This document shows positions 9,601-18,100 of a DNA stretch of 64,000 bases, piece after piece; the stretch's first letter is position 1, and each line of letters begins with the position of its first letter. This DNA comes from Sphingomonas abaci. GTDB taxonomy: Bacteria > Pseudomonadota > Alphaproteobacteria > Sphingomonadales > Sphingomonadaceae. The stretch lies in NCBI RefSeq assembly GCF_014199625.1, contig NZ_JACHNY010000008.1, forward strand, positions 1-64,000, in the 5' to 3' direction. The notes under the pieces are model-generated. The model was given only the letters and a program-made list of their open reading frames with translations, was not told the origin of the DNA and did no database searches. The translations under genes were made by a program, and so were the position numbers.

Positions 9601-9889
9601 AGACCGCCGTCACCTGGCTGAAGCCGTTGCGCGAGAAGGAGCGCGTCATCTCCAGCCCGGGGATGCCCGCCAATGCCGTCTCGACGGGGAACGTCACCTG
9701 CTTTTCGACATCGACCGGGCCGAGCGAGGGGACGAAGGTGCTGATCTGCACCTGACGGTTGGTGACGTCTGGCACCGCGTCGATCGGCAGCTTGGTGATC
9801 TGCCATGCCCCGAACGCGACGACGACGAGGGTCAGGAACGCGACCAGCCATCGGAGGCGAACCGATGTCGAAAGGATGCGCTCGATCAT
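6668..9889 (-). CDS. czcA: Heavy-metal RND efflux pump, CzcA type
   Basis: A 1073-residue inner-membrane RND transporter that drives divalent metal ions from the periplasm or cytoplasm through a trans-envelope channel. It starts MIERILSTSVRLRW with the first membrane helix and has the two large periplasmic loops typical of the family. The diagnostic membrane motif D426-F-G-x3-D432-x6-E439 is intact, which marks the heavy-metal (HME) RND class of Co/Zn/Cd and Ni/Co pumps. Length is normal. The ATG overlaps the czcB stop by four bases. It is the last gene of the minus-strand operon and ends tail-to-tail with chrC. The metal cannot be fixed from this motif alone. Confidence 0.93.
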   Translation of the reverse strand: MIERILSTSVRLRWLVAFLTLVVVAFGAWQITKLPIDAVPDVTNRQVQISTFVPSLGPVDVEKQVTFPVETALAGIPGLEMTRSFSRNGFSQVTAVFTDATSIYFARAQVTERLAQAKDSLPAGVQPNLAPLSTGLGEIFFYSIAFRHPDGKGVKTVDGQPGWQSDGSYLTPEGERLTTELAKAAYLRTVQDWIIRPQMRNVKGVAGVDSNGGYVKQYLIEPNLNALASYGISITELADAMERANVSAGSNYVRRAGESFLVRADARLKSIEDIQEAVVATRNGVPVRVKDVGQVMIGGAVRTGSGSRMGSEAVISTVLMLVGENSRIVATAVGEKLEQVNRTLPPDVFAEPVYNRSKLVNATIATVEKNLIEGALLVIVVLFLLLGNVRAALITAAVIPITMLMTASGMNALGVSGNLMSLGALDFGLIVDGAVIIVENALRHLAERQHAENRLLTLDERLETTAASAKEMIRPTVFGQLIIFLVFVPLLTFQGVEGKTFSPMATTLMIALACAFVLSLTFVPAMIVILIKGRVSETEVKPIRWFKERYAPLLGKAIARPLPFITAGAGVFVAAVFCFGFLGEEFMPQLDEKDITVTNFRVPSASIDQSTQMQMRIEDALKTLPEVALVFSKNGNADLGTDPMPPNSSDTYVIPKPESEWPAEVKTKEDIIARIEERMKGVIGNRTEIQQPIQMRFNELIAGVRADVAIKLYGDDLDAMTAQAQKIANAVRTIPGAGDVSVEQTDGAPTFDVQIDRQAAGRLGLSVEEVANTVSAALGGREAGLLFEGDRRFSVVVRLPDAQRDDIDTLGAIPVMLPTPEGQTARSIPLREVARFNYTQGLNQISRENGKRMMTVQVNVRGRDLGGFVKEAEARIDAMPLPAGMYTGWGGTFESLQSARLRLMLVVPICFLAIYALLYMALGGFIPALIVFSAVPMALAGGVFALLLRGIPFSITAAVGFIALSGVAVLNGLVMMGAIRKHREEGEDDDRAIADGAMERVRPVLMTALVASLGFVPMALATGTGAEVQRPLATVVIGGLITSTALTLLVLPAITAWASRFQRRRKVAEPVLA

Positions 9890-11046
9890 TCCTCGCCTCC
9901 CACGTTCTTTTCGAGTTCGGCCTTGATGAGGAAGGCGTTGGTCGTGGCGATCTGCGTGCCCGCGCTAATACCTTCGGCAACGGCGACCATGCCGCCAGAG
10001 CGGTTGGCAATGCGGATAGGCTGCGCCTTGAACCCCTGCGGCGTCCGGACAAACACCACCGTCCTATCGCCCAGCGTCTGCACGGCATCCTGTGGGACCA
10101 TGACGCCGCCCTTGGTCGCACCGCCGCTGGCCAGGATGCGCGCCTGGACGAGCTGTCCGGGTGCGAGCGTGCTGGTGCCGGCGGTCGGCGTCACCACGAT
10201 CGTCGCGGTGCGCGACTGCGGATCAACGACGCCTGTTGCGGCACGGACCCGGCCTTCAATGGTGCGGCCATCACTGGTGCTCAGCTCGACCCGATCGCCG
10301 GTGCGGACCCGCATGGCATCGGCCGGGGGCACGTTGGCGGTGATCTGGAATCGACGCGGATCGGCGACCCGGAACAGCTCGGTTTCCGCCGCGACATACT
10401 GGCCGAGATTGGCAGCAGCAGCAGTCACACGGCCGGCGATCGGGCTGATGATCGCCACGGAGCGTCCGTCGCCGGTAACACGCGCGGCGCCTGCCGCGGC
10501 GCTGGCACGGCGCGCGTCGGCCTGAGCCACCGCGAGGTTGGCCTGTGCGGCCTCGTAGTCGGCACGGGGACTGACGCCCTGTGCGAGCAAGGTCCGTTCG
10601 CGCGCGAGCTGGCGCTGGGCGAGCGTCACGCGCGCCGATGCCGATGAACGGTCGGCCGCGATCTGCGAGGCGTCCCGGCTTTCGACCAGGGCGAGTGTCT
10701 GGCCTGCCCGGACAGGATCGCCGATCCGCGAGAAGATGCGCGTGATCGTCCCCGGTGCGCGGGCCGTCAGCAACGCTTCCGCGTCCGGTGTGGCCTCAAC
10801 CGTCGCGGAGGCGATGACAGCAGCATCCAGCTCGCCTGAAGCGGCAGGGGCGACGGTGATCTGCGACGTCGCAATAGCTTGCGGCGTGATGACCAGCCTG
10901 TCGTTCGACGCTGCCGGTGTGGCGGCTTCTGTCGGGGCCGGTGTCGGAACAGGTGCCTGGGTGAGGCGTGCGACGCCGAAACCGAGCGCGGCAGCCGCGA
11001 CCAGCCCGATGGCGGCCCCGGCATAGAGACGATGTTTTCCGGTCAT
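9886..11046 (-). CDS. czcB: Membrane-fusion protein of the metal RND pump, CzcB type
   Basis: A 386-residue periplasmic adaptor that links the RND pump to the outer-membrane channel. It has an N-terminal anchor (about residues 5-27, rich in Ala/Gly), then a lipoyl/barrel-sandwich half (VEATPDAEALLTARAPGTITRI), an alpha-hairpin rich in Ala, Arg and Gln, a second lipoyl half (IISPIAGRVTAAAANLGQYV), and beta-barrel and membrane-proximal domains. No lipobox is present. There is no His-rich N-terminal extension of the kind seen in Cupriavidus CzcB. The start overlaps the czcC stop (ATGA), so translation is coupled. Confidence 0.9.
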   Translation of the reverse strand: MTGKHRLYAGAAIGLVAAAALGFGVARLTQAPVPTPAPTEAATPAASNDRLVITPQAIATSQITVAPAASGELDAAVIASATVEATPDAEALLTARAPGTITRIFSRIGDPVRAGQTLALVESRDASQIAADRSSASARVTLAQRQLARERTLLAQGVSPRADYEAAQANLAVAQADARRASAAAGAARVTGDGRSVAIISPIAGRVTAAAANLGQYVAAETELFRVADPRRFQITANVPPADAMRVRTGDRVELSTSDGRTIEGRVRAATGVVDPQSRTATIVVTPTAGTSTLAPGQLVQARILASGGATKGGVMVPQDAVQTLGDRTVVFVRTPQGFKAQPIRIANRSGGMVAVAEGISAGTQIATTNAFLIKAELEKNVGGEE

Positions 11047-12302
11047 TGGACCGCTTCTCCGGTGATGCTGAGGCCCGACAGGCGGGCAAGGTTGGCGCGG
11101 GCGTCGAGACGCGCGATGTCGGCGTCGAGGATGACGCCTCGGGCGGCGCCGAGATTGTGACGGGCGGCAAGCAGTTCGATCAGCGGTGCCTTGCCCGCCT
11201 CATAGGCGATACGTGCAAGGCGATACGCCTCCTCGGCGGTCCGCATCGTTCGCTGTGCGGCTACCGCGCGCGTATCGGCGGCCTGCACGAGGACGAAAGC
11301 GGCCCGCGCGCCGGTCTCCGCTTCGAGCCGCGCCGCTGCGGCGCGGGCTTCGGCTCCCTGAAGATCGGCACGGGCTGCATCGATATTGCCCCGGTTGCGA
11401 TCGAAGAACGGCAGCGGCACCGATACCCCGGCGACGACGGCGGGGCCGCTGGCGACGCGAAGCTGGCGAACGCCAAGCTGCGCCGTGATGTTGGGAACAG
11501 CAAGCCGTTGCTGTACCGTAACGGCTCTTGCAGCTGCCTCCCGTTCCGCTTCCGCGACCTTGACCGTCGTTGCCTGCATCGGATCGACCGGTCCGCTCGA
11601 CGGTCGCGCGTTCATCCGATCGAGCAGGGATTCCCCAACCCCGGTGAACGTCGTCGGGGAACCTGCCAAGCCTGAAAGCCGCGCGAGCGCCGCTGTCTTC
11701 TGGGCACGCGCGACTTCAAGATCGGCTTCGAGGGTCGCGAGTTCGGTTTCCGCCTGAAGCTGGCGCAACCGTGCTTCCTTGCCGGCACCGACAAGGGCGC
11801 GAGCGACCTTCAGGTCGGCGGTCGCCTCCTCCACCTCGTCCTCGGCGAGCGCGATCCGGCGTTCCGCTACCTCGGCACTCGCATAGGCGCGCGCCAGTTC
11901 AGTGGCGAAGAGCAGACGGCCATCGCGGTTCCGTGCTTGCGCCGCGGCGATGCCCGCCTCCCCGGCCGCGATCCGGGCGGAACGCTTGCCCCCCAGCTCA
12001 ATCGGCTGATCGATCTGGAAGGTGGTCTGCTGCTGATTGCGCGCGTTGTTCTGCAAGTCGCCGGCGAAGTTCTCGGCGTAGACGTTGATGAAGGGATTGG
12101 GCCGCGCGCGCGCCTGTTCGGCAAGGCCTTGCGCGCGGGCCACGTCCGCATCGAGGGCGGTCACGCGCGGAGCCGTCTGCGCCTGACGCAGGAGCTGGGC
12201 GAAGGGTGGTGCCGTCTGCGCACCGGCCGTGCCGATGGGGCACAGCATTACGAGCATACCGGCCAGCGCAAGCCTGCGCTGCCGGCGACTGGGGCCGTTC
12301 AT
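11043..12302 (-). CDS. czcC: Outer-membrane efflux channel, CzcC/TolC family
   Basis: A 419-residue outer-membrane factor for the metal pump. The long alternating Ala/Arg/Glu helices and two repeated halves are those of TolC-like channels. I place the start at 12302, where AGGAAGAAG precedes the ATG and a clear signal peptide follows (LALAGMLVMLCPIGTAGAQ). A longer in-frame reading to 12428 adds an Arg-rich leader and is unlikely. The motif PFINVYAENFAGD near the mature N-terminus and QPIELGGKRSARI are typical of CzcC. It is followed with a four-base overlap by czcB. Confidence 0.9.
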   Translation of the reverse strand: MNGPSRRQRRLALAGMLVMLCPIGTAGAQTAPPFAQLLRQAQTAPRVTALDADVARAQGLAEQARARPNPFINVYAENFAGDLQNNARNQQQTTFQIDQPIELGGKRSARIAAGEAGIAAAQARNRDGRLLFATELARAYASAEVAERRIALAEDEVEEATADLKVARALVGAGKEARLRQLQAETELATLEADLEVARAQKTAALARLSGLAGSPTTFTGVGESLLDRMNARPSSGPVDPMQATTVKVAEAEREAAARAVTVQQRLAVPNITAQLGVRQLRVASGPAVVAGVSVPLPFFDRNRGNIDAARADLQGAEARAAAARLEAETGARAAFVLVQAADTRAVAAQRTMRTAEEAYRLARIAYEAGKAPLIELLAARHNLGAARGVILDADIARLDARANLARLSGLSITGEAVQ

Positions 12303-12355
12303 GATCTTCTTCCTGCAAAGGTGAGCTTGGTGGCGCGGTTGGCGCCGGTGCCGGC

Positions 12356-12739
12356 TCAGGCTCGTGGAGGTCGAAGAAACTCTGCGGGGTCGATCCCTCC
12401 GGGCAGACGAGCGGTGCCGATCATCCATTGCCGGTCGGCAACGAGGATCATCCGCTCGGACGGGAGCGCCCCGTCAAACGCTACCCAATGCCCTGTCGCG
12501 TGCGCCAACACATGGATCGGTGCATCGGGATCGGATTTCTCGGGCGTATCGTGGCTATGCTCGATCACTGACGCATGGATCGCATCGTCGTCATGGACGA
12601 TCGCATTGTGCCACCCCGACAGGCCGATCAGGCCGAGCATGGCGACGAGCGCCAGCACGGCGCCCAGCAGCGCGGATCGAGGATGACGCATAGGCATTCT
12701 GCCGAAACTACGCTGACCGCCTGTAACGGACAAGCGCAT
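12356..12739 (-). CDS. Small membrane protein in the metal-efflux operon
   Basis: A 127-residue protein not recognised as a named family. It has one membrane or signal segment (SALLGAVLALVAMLGLIGL) followed by a His/Asp-rich stretch (HNAIVHDDDAIH and EHSHD) that could bind divalent metal outside the membrane. I chose the ATG at 12739 because it overlaps the stop of the upstream exporter gene as TGATG. An alternative ATG at 12691 would start just before the membrane segment, at MRHPRSALL. It sits between the exporter gene and czcC on the same strand, so a periplasmic metal-binding or sensing role is plausible but unproven. Confidence 0.6.
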   Translation of the reverse strand: MRLSVTGGQRSFGRMPMRHPRSALLGAVLALVAMLGLIGLSGWHNAIVHDDDAIHASVIEHSHDTPEKSDPDAPIHVLAHATGHWVAFDGALPSERMILVADRQWMIGTARLPGGIDPAEFLRPPRA

Positions 12740-14064
12740 CACCGGTTCGGCCACTTCGGATGACGGCGATCGATCACGAAAGCATGATCGCCCTTGGCGT
12801 GCTCTGCGTGGTGGGGATCGTCGGCGGGTAGATCGGCATGGTCATGCGGAATGACGTCCGGATCATGCGCCGGCCATAGGCGAAGCGCCGCGACGACGCC
12901 GATCGCGGACAGCGCCGCCATGCCGACGAAGGCCGCGCTCATGCTGACGCGAGCGCCCAACTGTCCGACGAGCGGATAGCAGATCAGCCAGCACACATGG
13001 CTGAGTGCGAACTGCGCCGCGAACAGGGCGGGCCGGTCCTCGGCATTGGCCGATCGGCGAAGAAGTCGTCCGGACGGCGTGAGGCTTGCGGAGTAGGCGA
13101 CGCCCATGACCAGCCAGCCCGCCAGCAGGACGTGCCAATAGGCAGCGCCCGGCGTCATCGTCGCGCTGATCGCGGCGAGCGCCGCGAGCGTGATCGTCAG
13201 CACGGCAGCGGCGACGATCATCACCGTGCGATCGGCGATCCTGTCCAATACCCGCGGCAGGGTCAGCGCCGCGGTGATCGAGCCGCCTCCGAAGGCGGCG
13301 AGCGTCAGTGCGACATCGCGCTGGCTCAGGCCCAGGCCCTTCACGATGACGACGGTGTTGACGATGACCATCGCGCTCGCGGCAGCGGCGCTGAGCGTCA
13401 GGGCCAGCAGTCCGCGCAGGCGCGGCGTCCTGAGGTAGATGCGCGTTCCCCGCGTCGTTTTGTCGTAAATGCCGCCCTGATCCTCGACTGGTGCGGGCCG
13501 GGGCAGGACCGTCGAGACGACGAGCAGCGCCGAAGCGATGAAGCCGATCGCCGTGCCCGAGAACAACCAGTGATAGCTCATCACCGTCAGCAGGCCGGCC
13601 GCAAGGATGGGGCTGGTCAGGCTCTCCATGTCATAGGCGAGACGCGACAGCGACAGGGCGCGGGTATAGTCACGCTCATCCGGCAAAACGTCCGCGATGG
13701 TCGCCTGAAACGTCGGCGTGAACGCGGCCGACGCCGATTGCAGGACGAAGATCAGGACATAGACCTGCCAGACCTGGTTCACGAACGGCAGGCAGATCGC
13801 CACGGCCGCGCGGATCGCATCCATGCTGACAAGCAACGCCCGCCGGGGTACGCGGTTGGCGAACGCTCCGGCGATCGGGGCGACGCCGATATAGGCGACC
13901 ATCTTGATCGCGAGCGCCGTGCCCAGCACGGCCCCGGCGCTGCCACCAGCGATGTCATAAGCCAGCAGTCCCAGCGCAACGGTCGCAAGTCCCGTCCCGA
14001 TCAATGCGATGATCTGGGCGAGAAACAGATGACGGTAAGTCCGGTTTGCCAGGACGCTGAGCAT
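12739..14064 (-). CDS. MFS metal exporter with His-rich tail, NreB-like
   Basis: A 441-residue major-facilitator protein with about twelve membrane segments. Residues from about 405 form a cytoplasmic tail rich in His and Asp (HDPDVIPHDHADLP, DDPHHAEHAKGDH). This layout is that of NreB/NrsD nickel-resistance exporters, where the His-rich tail binds the metal. It is the first gene of the minus-strand efflux operon, starting only 88 bases from the divergent metal repressor, with the two palindromic operator candidates between them. Nickel or cobalt export is therefore the best guess, from family architecture and neighbourhood rather than direct proof. Confidence 0.75.
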   Translation of the reverse strand: MLSVLANRTYRHLFLAQIIALIGTGLATVALGLLAYDIAGGSAGAVLGTALAIKMVAYIGVAPIAGAFANRVPRRALLVSMDAIRAAVAICLPFVNQVWQVYVLIFVLQSASAAFTPTFQATIADVLPDERDYTRALSLSRLAYDMESLTSPILAAGLLTVMSYHWLFSGTAIGFIASALLVVSTVLPRPAPVEDQGGIYDKTTRGTRIYLRTPRLRGLLALTLSAAAASAMVIVNTVVIVKGLGLSQRDVALTLAAFGGGSITAALTLPRVLDRIADRTVMIVAAAVLTITLAALAAISATMTPGAAYWHVLLAGWLVMGVAYSASLTPSGRLLRRSANAEDRPALFAAQFALSHVCWLICYPLVGQLGARVSMSAAFVGMAALSAIGVVAALRLWPAHDPDVIPHDHADLPADDPHHAEHAKGDHAFVIDRRHPKWPNR

Positions 14065-14074
14065 GGACGCCTCA

Positions 14075-14115
14075 TATCCCCCTAGGGGGATGCCGTCTAT
14101 CCCCCTGGGGGGATA
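14075..14115. promoter_or_regulatory. Twin G/C-tract palindromes, probable metal-repressor operator
   Basis: Two copies of a palindrome stand between the divergent exporter and repressor genes. Copy 1 is TATCCCCC-TA-GGGGGATG (14075-14092) and copy 2 is TATCCCCC-TG-GGGGGATA (14098-14115), their starts 23 bases apart. An AT-flanked G-tract/C-tract dyad is the known type of site for CsoR/RcnR/InrS-family repressors, so metal-relieved repression of both genes is the likely function. Confidence 0.75.
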
Positions 14116-14152
14116 CTCGACAACATCGGTGCCGGCATCCTACATTGAGGGC

Positions 14153-14422
14153 ATGTCTCATAACGCGCACTCCAGCCACCCGGCGATCATCAAGCGCCTG
14201 AACCGCGCAGCGGGTCATCTGCGCAGCATCGTCGGGATGATCGAGGAAGAGCGGCCATGCGTCGACATCGCCCAGCAGCTCCAGGCCGTCGAAAGCGCGA
14301 TTGCCAGCGCCAAGCGCGCGCTCATCAACGACCATATTGACCACTGCCTCGTTCATGCCGAGGAAGGTGAAGGGACGAAGGTTGCGGTCGAGCAGTTTCG
14401 GGCGATTTCGAAATACTGGTGA
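14153..14422 (+). CDS. Metal-sensing repressor, CsoR/RcnR/InrS family
   Basis: An 89-residue all-helical repressor of the DUF156 family, which forms tetramers on G/C-tract operators and releases DNA on binding metal. The ATG at 14153 gives the N-terminus MSHNAHSSHP. Ligand positions are Cys36, His61 and Cys65, the CsoR/InrS pattern, and His residues at 3, 6 and 9 could supply the N-terminal fourth ligand used by nickel sensors InrS and RcnR. Helix-1 basic residues (KRLNRAAGHLR) fit DNA contact. It is divergent from the efflux operon, with twin palindromes between. I infer nickel or cobalt sensing. Copper cannot be excluded from the C-H-C pattern alone. Confidence 0.85.
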   Translation: MSHNAHSSHPAIIKRLNRAAGHLRSIVGMIEEERPCVDIAQQLQAVESAIASAKRALINDHIDHCLVHAEEGEGTKVAVEQFRAISKYW

Positions 14423-14620
14423 CGCGGCACTCCGCTTTCCCGATTGGGAAGGTTCAGGGAGACGGCTGACGGTCGCAAGGCGCACCGGACGGTAGGGAAA
14501 TAGCCGTTTTCCCAAAATATGTTCCCGATTGCTCCTTCCCGAAATGGCCGGTTGGAGACGGAGAAATGGGACGATCCCGCCCGTGCAATGAACCCGCCTT
14601 TAGCATCCGCCCGGAGCGGA

Positions 14621-14771
14621 TAATGTGAGCAGCCATGTCCGATTGCGAGCAGCCCCGGATGATGGCGAGCACGCTGGCAGATAATTCGAGCAGGATGCCA
14701 CCCGCCAGTGGCAGAGAGCGTGAGCAGAAAACCGGCTGTTTGCGAGCAGACGCCGCTACGATTGCAAGCGC
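14621..14771. repeat. Direct repeats GYGAGCAG spaced about 20-22 bases
   Basis: Within the 355-base gap between the repressor and the CsbD-like gene, the octamer GYGAGCAG recurs at 14625, 14645, 14665 (GCGAGCAC), 14686 (TCGAGCAG), 14720 and 14742, with a weaker GCAAGCGC at 14764. Spacing is 20-22 bases except for one 34-base step. Upstream of each core the sequence is often GATT or similar. This resembles an iteron or multi-site operator. The rest of the gap shows nothing recognisable. Confidence 0.65.
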
Positions 14772-14777
14772 CTACAA

Positions 14778-14960
14778 CTAGATATCGTCGCCGAGCGCGC
14801 CCTTCACCGAGCCCTTGACGTCCTGCCCGGTGCCCTTGGTCTGCTGCGCCTCGCCCTCATCCGCCAGCTGCTCGTTATCGGTCGCGTTGCCGATCGCTTC
14901 CTTGGCGCTGCCCACGAGCTTGTTGCCCGCCGCTTTCGCCTTGTCAGTGAACTCGCCCAT
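14778..14960 (-). CDS. CsbD-family stress protein
   Basis: A 60-residue hydrophilic protein of the CsbD/YjbJ family, small general-stress proteins of unknown mechanism. The sequence is a run of Lys/Ala/Gly-rich repeats (DKAKAAGNKLVGSAKEAIGN, then GTGQDVKGSVKGALGD), which is the usual pattern. The ATG at 14960 has AGGAG eight bases upstream. It is a single gene facing away from the large helicase gene. No cysteine, signal peptide or membrane segment is present. Confidence 0.85.
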   Translation of the reverse strand: MGEFTDKAKAAGNKLVGSAKEAIGNATDNEQLADEGEAQQTKGTGQDVKGSVKGALGDDI

Positions 14961-15124
14961 CGTGTGACTCCTCTTCAACACAACATCAGACAATCGCGCA
15001 GAGGCGTCGCCAGGTTCCGGTTTCAGCCACCGGCGCTGCCGGACGGCCCTGGGTGCAATGGAGAGGAGCGAGAGGGGGGAGGCTGAGCTGCCGGACGGGC
15101 AGCGATCCTGACGGAGTTTCCTCG

Positions 15125-18100
15125 ATGACCGACCTTCTCGATCTGGCCGCACGGCCTGCCGTCATCCCTGCGCATGTCGCCGCGCACCGGCTGCTCCCCG
15201 TCGTCGCGGGCAATGCTCCCGTTACGCGCCGCGACCTCAATAGTGCGATGACGGCCGCATTTGGCGGCAGCGACGCCGAGGGGTGCTGGACCCAGCGCGA
15301 CAGCTTCGAGATGCTGGAACATGCCGTCGCGCTGCATCTTGCGGCGGCGTCCTGGTCGATGACGTCGCTGATCGATGTCGCCCACGCATCGGCGCTGATG
15401 GAGCGGCTGCCCACCCAGACCGTCCGCAGCGAGGAACAGATCGACTTCCAGCAATTCTCGACGCCGGCCGATATCGCTGCGATCGTGGTGTTGCTGGCGG
15501 CGATCGACGCCGAAGACGTCGTGCTGGAACCCAGCGCCGGCAACGGCCTCCTCGCGGCGCAGATGCCGGCTTACGCGGCGTTGCAGCTCAATGAGATCGA
15601 TCCGCGACGCCGCGCGCGGCTTGCCGACATCTTTCCTTCAGCCACCATCACCGGGCATGACGGCGCCGCGCTGGTCAGCCATCATGCGGATCTACCCCAA
15701 CCCTCGGTCATCGTCATGAACCCGCCCTTTTCCCGCAGCGTCGGGCGGGGCGTCGACGACCTCGCAGCAGTGCGCCACCTCCAGGCCGCGCTGCGCCGCG
15801 TCCGCAAAGGCGGCCGCGTCGTCGCGATCATGCCTGACTGGTTCGCACCCTCGGCCAGGATGCAAAAGGCGTTCGATACCGTGCTGACCGGCGTGACGGT
15901 CCGCACCTCGATCCGGCTCGAGCATTGCTACAGGAAGCACGGCACCGATATCGCGGTCCGGCTCTACGTCATCGACAAGGCCGCAGGCGGCGCGCCTCCC
16001 GTCACCATCCAGCGCGCATCGGTTGCCGACCTGGTGCCGGCGCTGAGCGTGCCGCCACGGCTCGCACTCGCCGATACCCCGAAACTCACCTTTCGCGCGC
16101 CGGTCCCCGGCGTCTCGATGTTCGGCGCAGCGCGCGTCACCCGATCCGCGCCGCCACGCCCGGTCCACGCTCCGCGGCGCAACGACGTGCTGCCGGTCGG
16201 TTATGCCGCGCTGGACACACCGGCACCGCTTGGCGATCAGGCCGGCGTCTATCTGCCCTACCGCCCAAGCCGGATCGCCTTCACGGCCGCCGGCGAGCAT
16301 CCGACCGCGCTGGTTGAATCTGTTGCGATGGGATCAATCCCGATGCCGGTCCCGACCCATGTTCCGTCCCTGCCCGAACGCACGGTCACCGAACGGCTGC
16401 TATCGGCCTCCCAGCTCGAGACCGTCGTCTATGCCGGCCACGCCTGGACCCGGATGCTGCCCGGCAGATTCCGCCCCGACAAGGAAGGCGTCGGCCTCGC
16501 GCTCGATACCGACGACGGCCGCCAGTACCGGCAGGGCTTCTTCCTCGGCGACGGCACCGGCGCCGGCAAGGGGCGGCAGGTCGCGGCGTGCATCCTCGAC
16601 AATTGGCTGTCGGGCAGACGCCGCCACATCTGGGTCAGTAAGAACGAGCCGCTGCTCGATGACGCGCGGCGTGACTGGACCGCGCTTGGCGGTCTCACCG
16701 GCGACGTGCAGCCGCTCTCCAACTGGAAGATCGATCAGCCCATCACGCTCGACGAGGGCGTGTTGTTCGTCAGCTATCCGACGCTGCGCTCCGCTCGAGC
16801 CGACAGCACCCGCCTCCAGCAGATCCTCGATTGGGCCGGTCCCGACTTCGACGGGGTGATCGCCTTTGACGAGGCACATGAGATGGGCGGTGTCGCGGGC
16901 GGCGAAGGCGCGCTTGGCAAGACCGAAGGGTCGCAGCAGGGCATTTGCGGCGTCCTGCTCCAGAACCACCTACCGCTCGCCCGCGTCCTGTACGCCTCGG
17001 CGACGGGCGCGTCCGACGTCAACAACCTCGCCTATGCGGTGCGGCTCGGCCTGTGGGGACCCGAAACCGCCTTTGCCGACCGCACCGCGTTCATCAGCCA
17101 GATCCGACAGGGCGGCATCGCCGCGATGGAACTGGTGGCGCGCGACCTGAAGGCGCTCGGCCTCTACATCGCCCGCGCGCTGAGCTTCGCCGGGGTCGAA
17201 TATGACGTGCTGCGCCATACGCTCACCCCCGAACAGATTGCGATCTACGACCAATATGCTCAGGGTTGGGAGATCATCCATCGGAACATGGAAGAGGCGC
17301 TGGCGCTGACCGGGGTGGTCGACAGTCTCGATGGCTCCACCCTCAACAGCGGCGCAAAGGCATCGGCACGCAGCCGTCTGGAATCGACCAAGCAGCGCTT
17401 CTTCGGCCAGGTGCTGCTCGCGATGAAGCTGCCGACCGTCATCGCCGCGGTCGAGGAGCATCTGAAGGCCGGTCAGTCGGTCGTTCTCCAACTGGTCACC
17501 ACGGCCGAAGCCATCCTCGACCGCCGGCTCTCGAGCCTGACGCCGGAAGAACGCGCCGACCTCGACATCTCGCTCAGCCCGGTCGAATATGTCGTCGACT
17601 ATCTGATGCGCGCTTTCCCGACGCAGCAGCAGGAGAATTATTCCGACGATAGCGGAAATGTCCGGTCGCGGCCGATGCGCGACGAGCATGGCAATCCGGT
17701 TCACAACCCAGATGCGGAAGCCGCGCGCGATGCCCTGATCGAGCAATTGTGCGCGCTACCCCCGATCCAGTCGGGCCTCGATGCCGTCATCGACCGCTTC
17801 GGCACCGATGCGGTCGCCGAGGTGACCGGACGGACCCGACGGCTCGTGACCGGCGCCGACGGGCGCCAGAAGATCGAGAGCCGCACCGCGCGCTCAGGGC
17901 AGGCGGACAGCGCCGCCTTCATGGCCGGGGCCAAGCGCATCCTGATCTTCTCCGATGCCGGCGGCACCGGCCGCTCCTACCATGCAAGTCTCGACGCGGT
18001 GAACCGCGAGCAGCGCGTCCACTTCCTGCTGGAGCCGGGCTGGCGCGCCGATCGCGCGATCCAGGGGCTGGGACGCACCCACCGCACGCATCAGGCATCG

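Noticed and set aside
8540..10525. A 661-codon plus-strand frame antisense to czcA and czcB
   Set aside because: The czcA and czcB frames carry all family motifs. The antisense product is low complexity without any domain.
14612..14632. Likeness to a lac operator (GGAGCGGATAATGTGAGC)
   Set aside because: No LacI-type gene is near and the likeness is partial. The sequence belongs to the GYGAGCAG repeat series.
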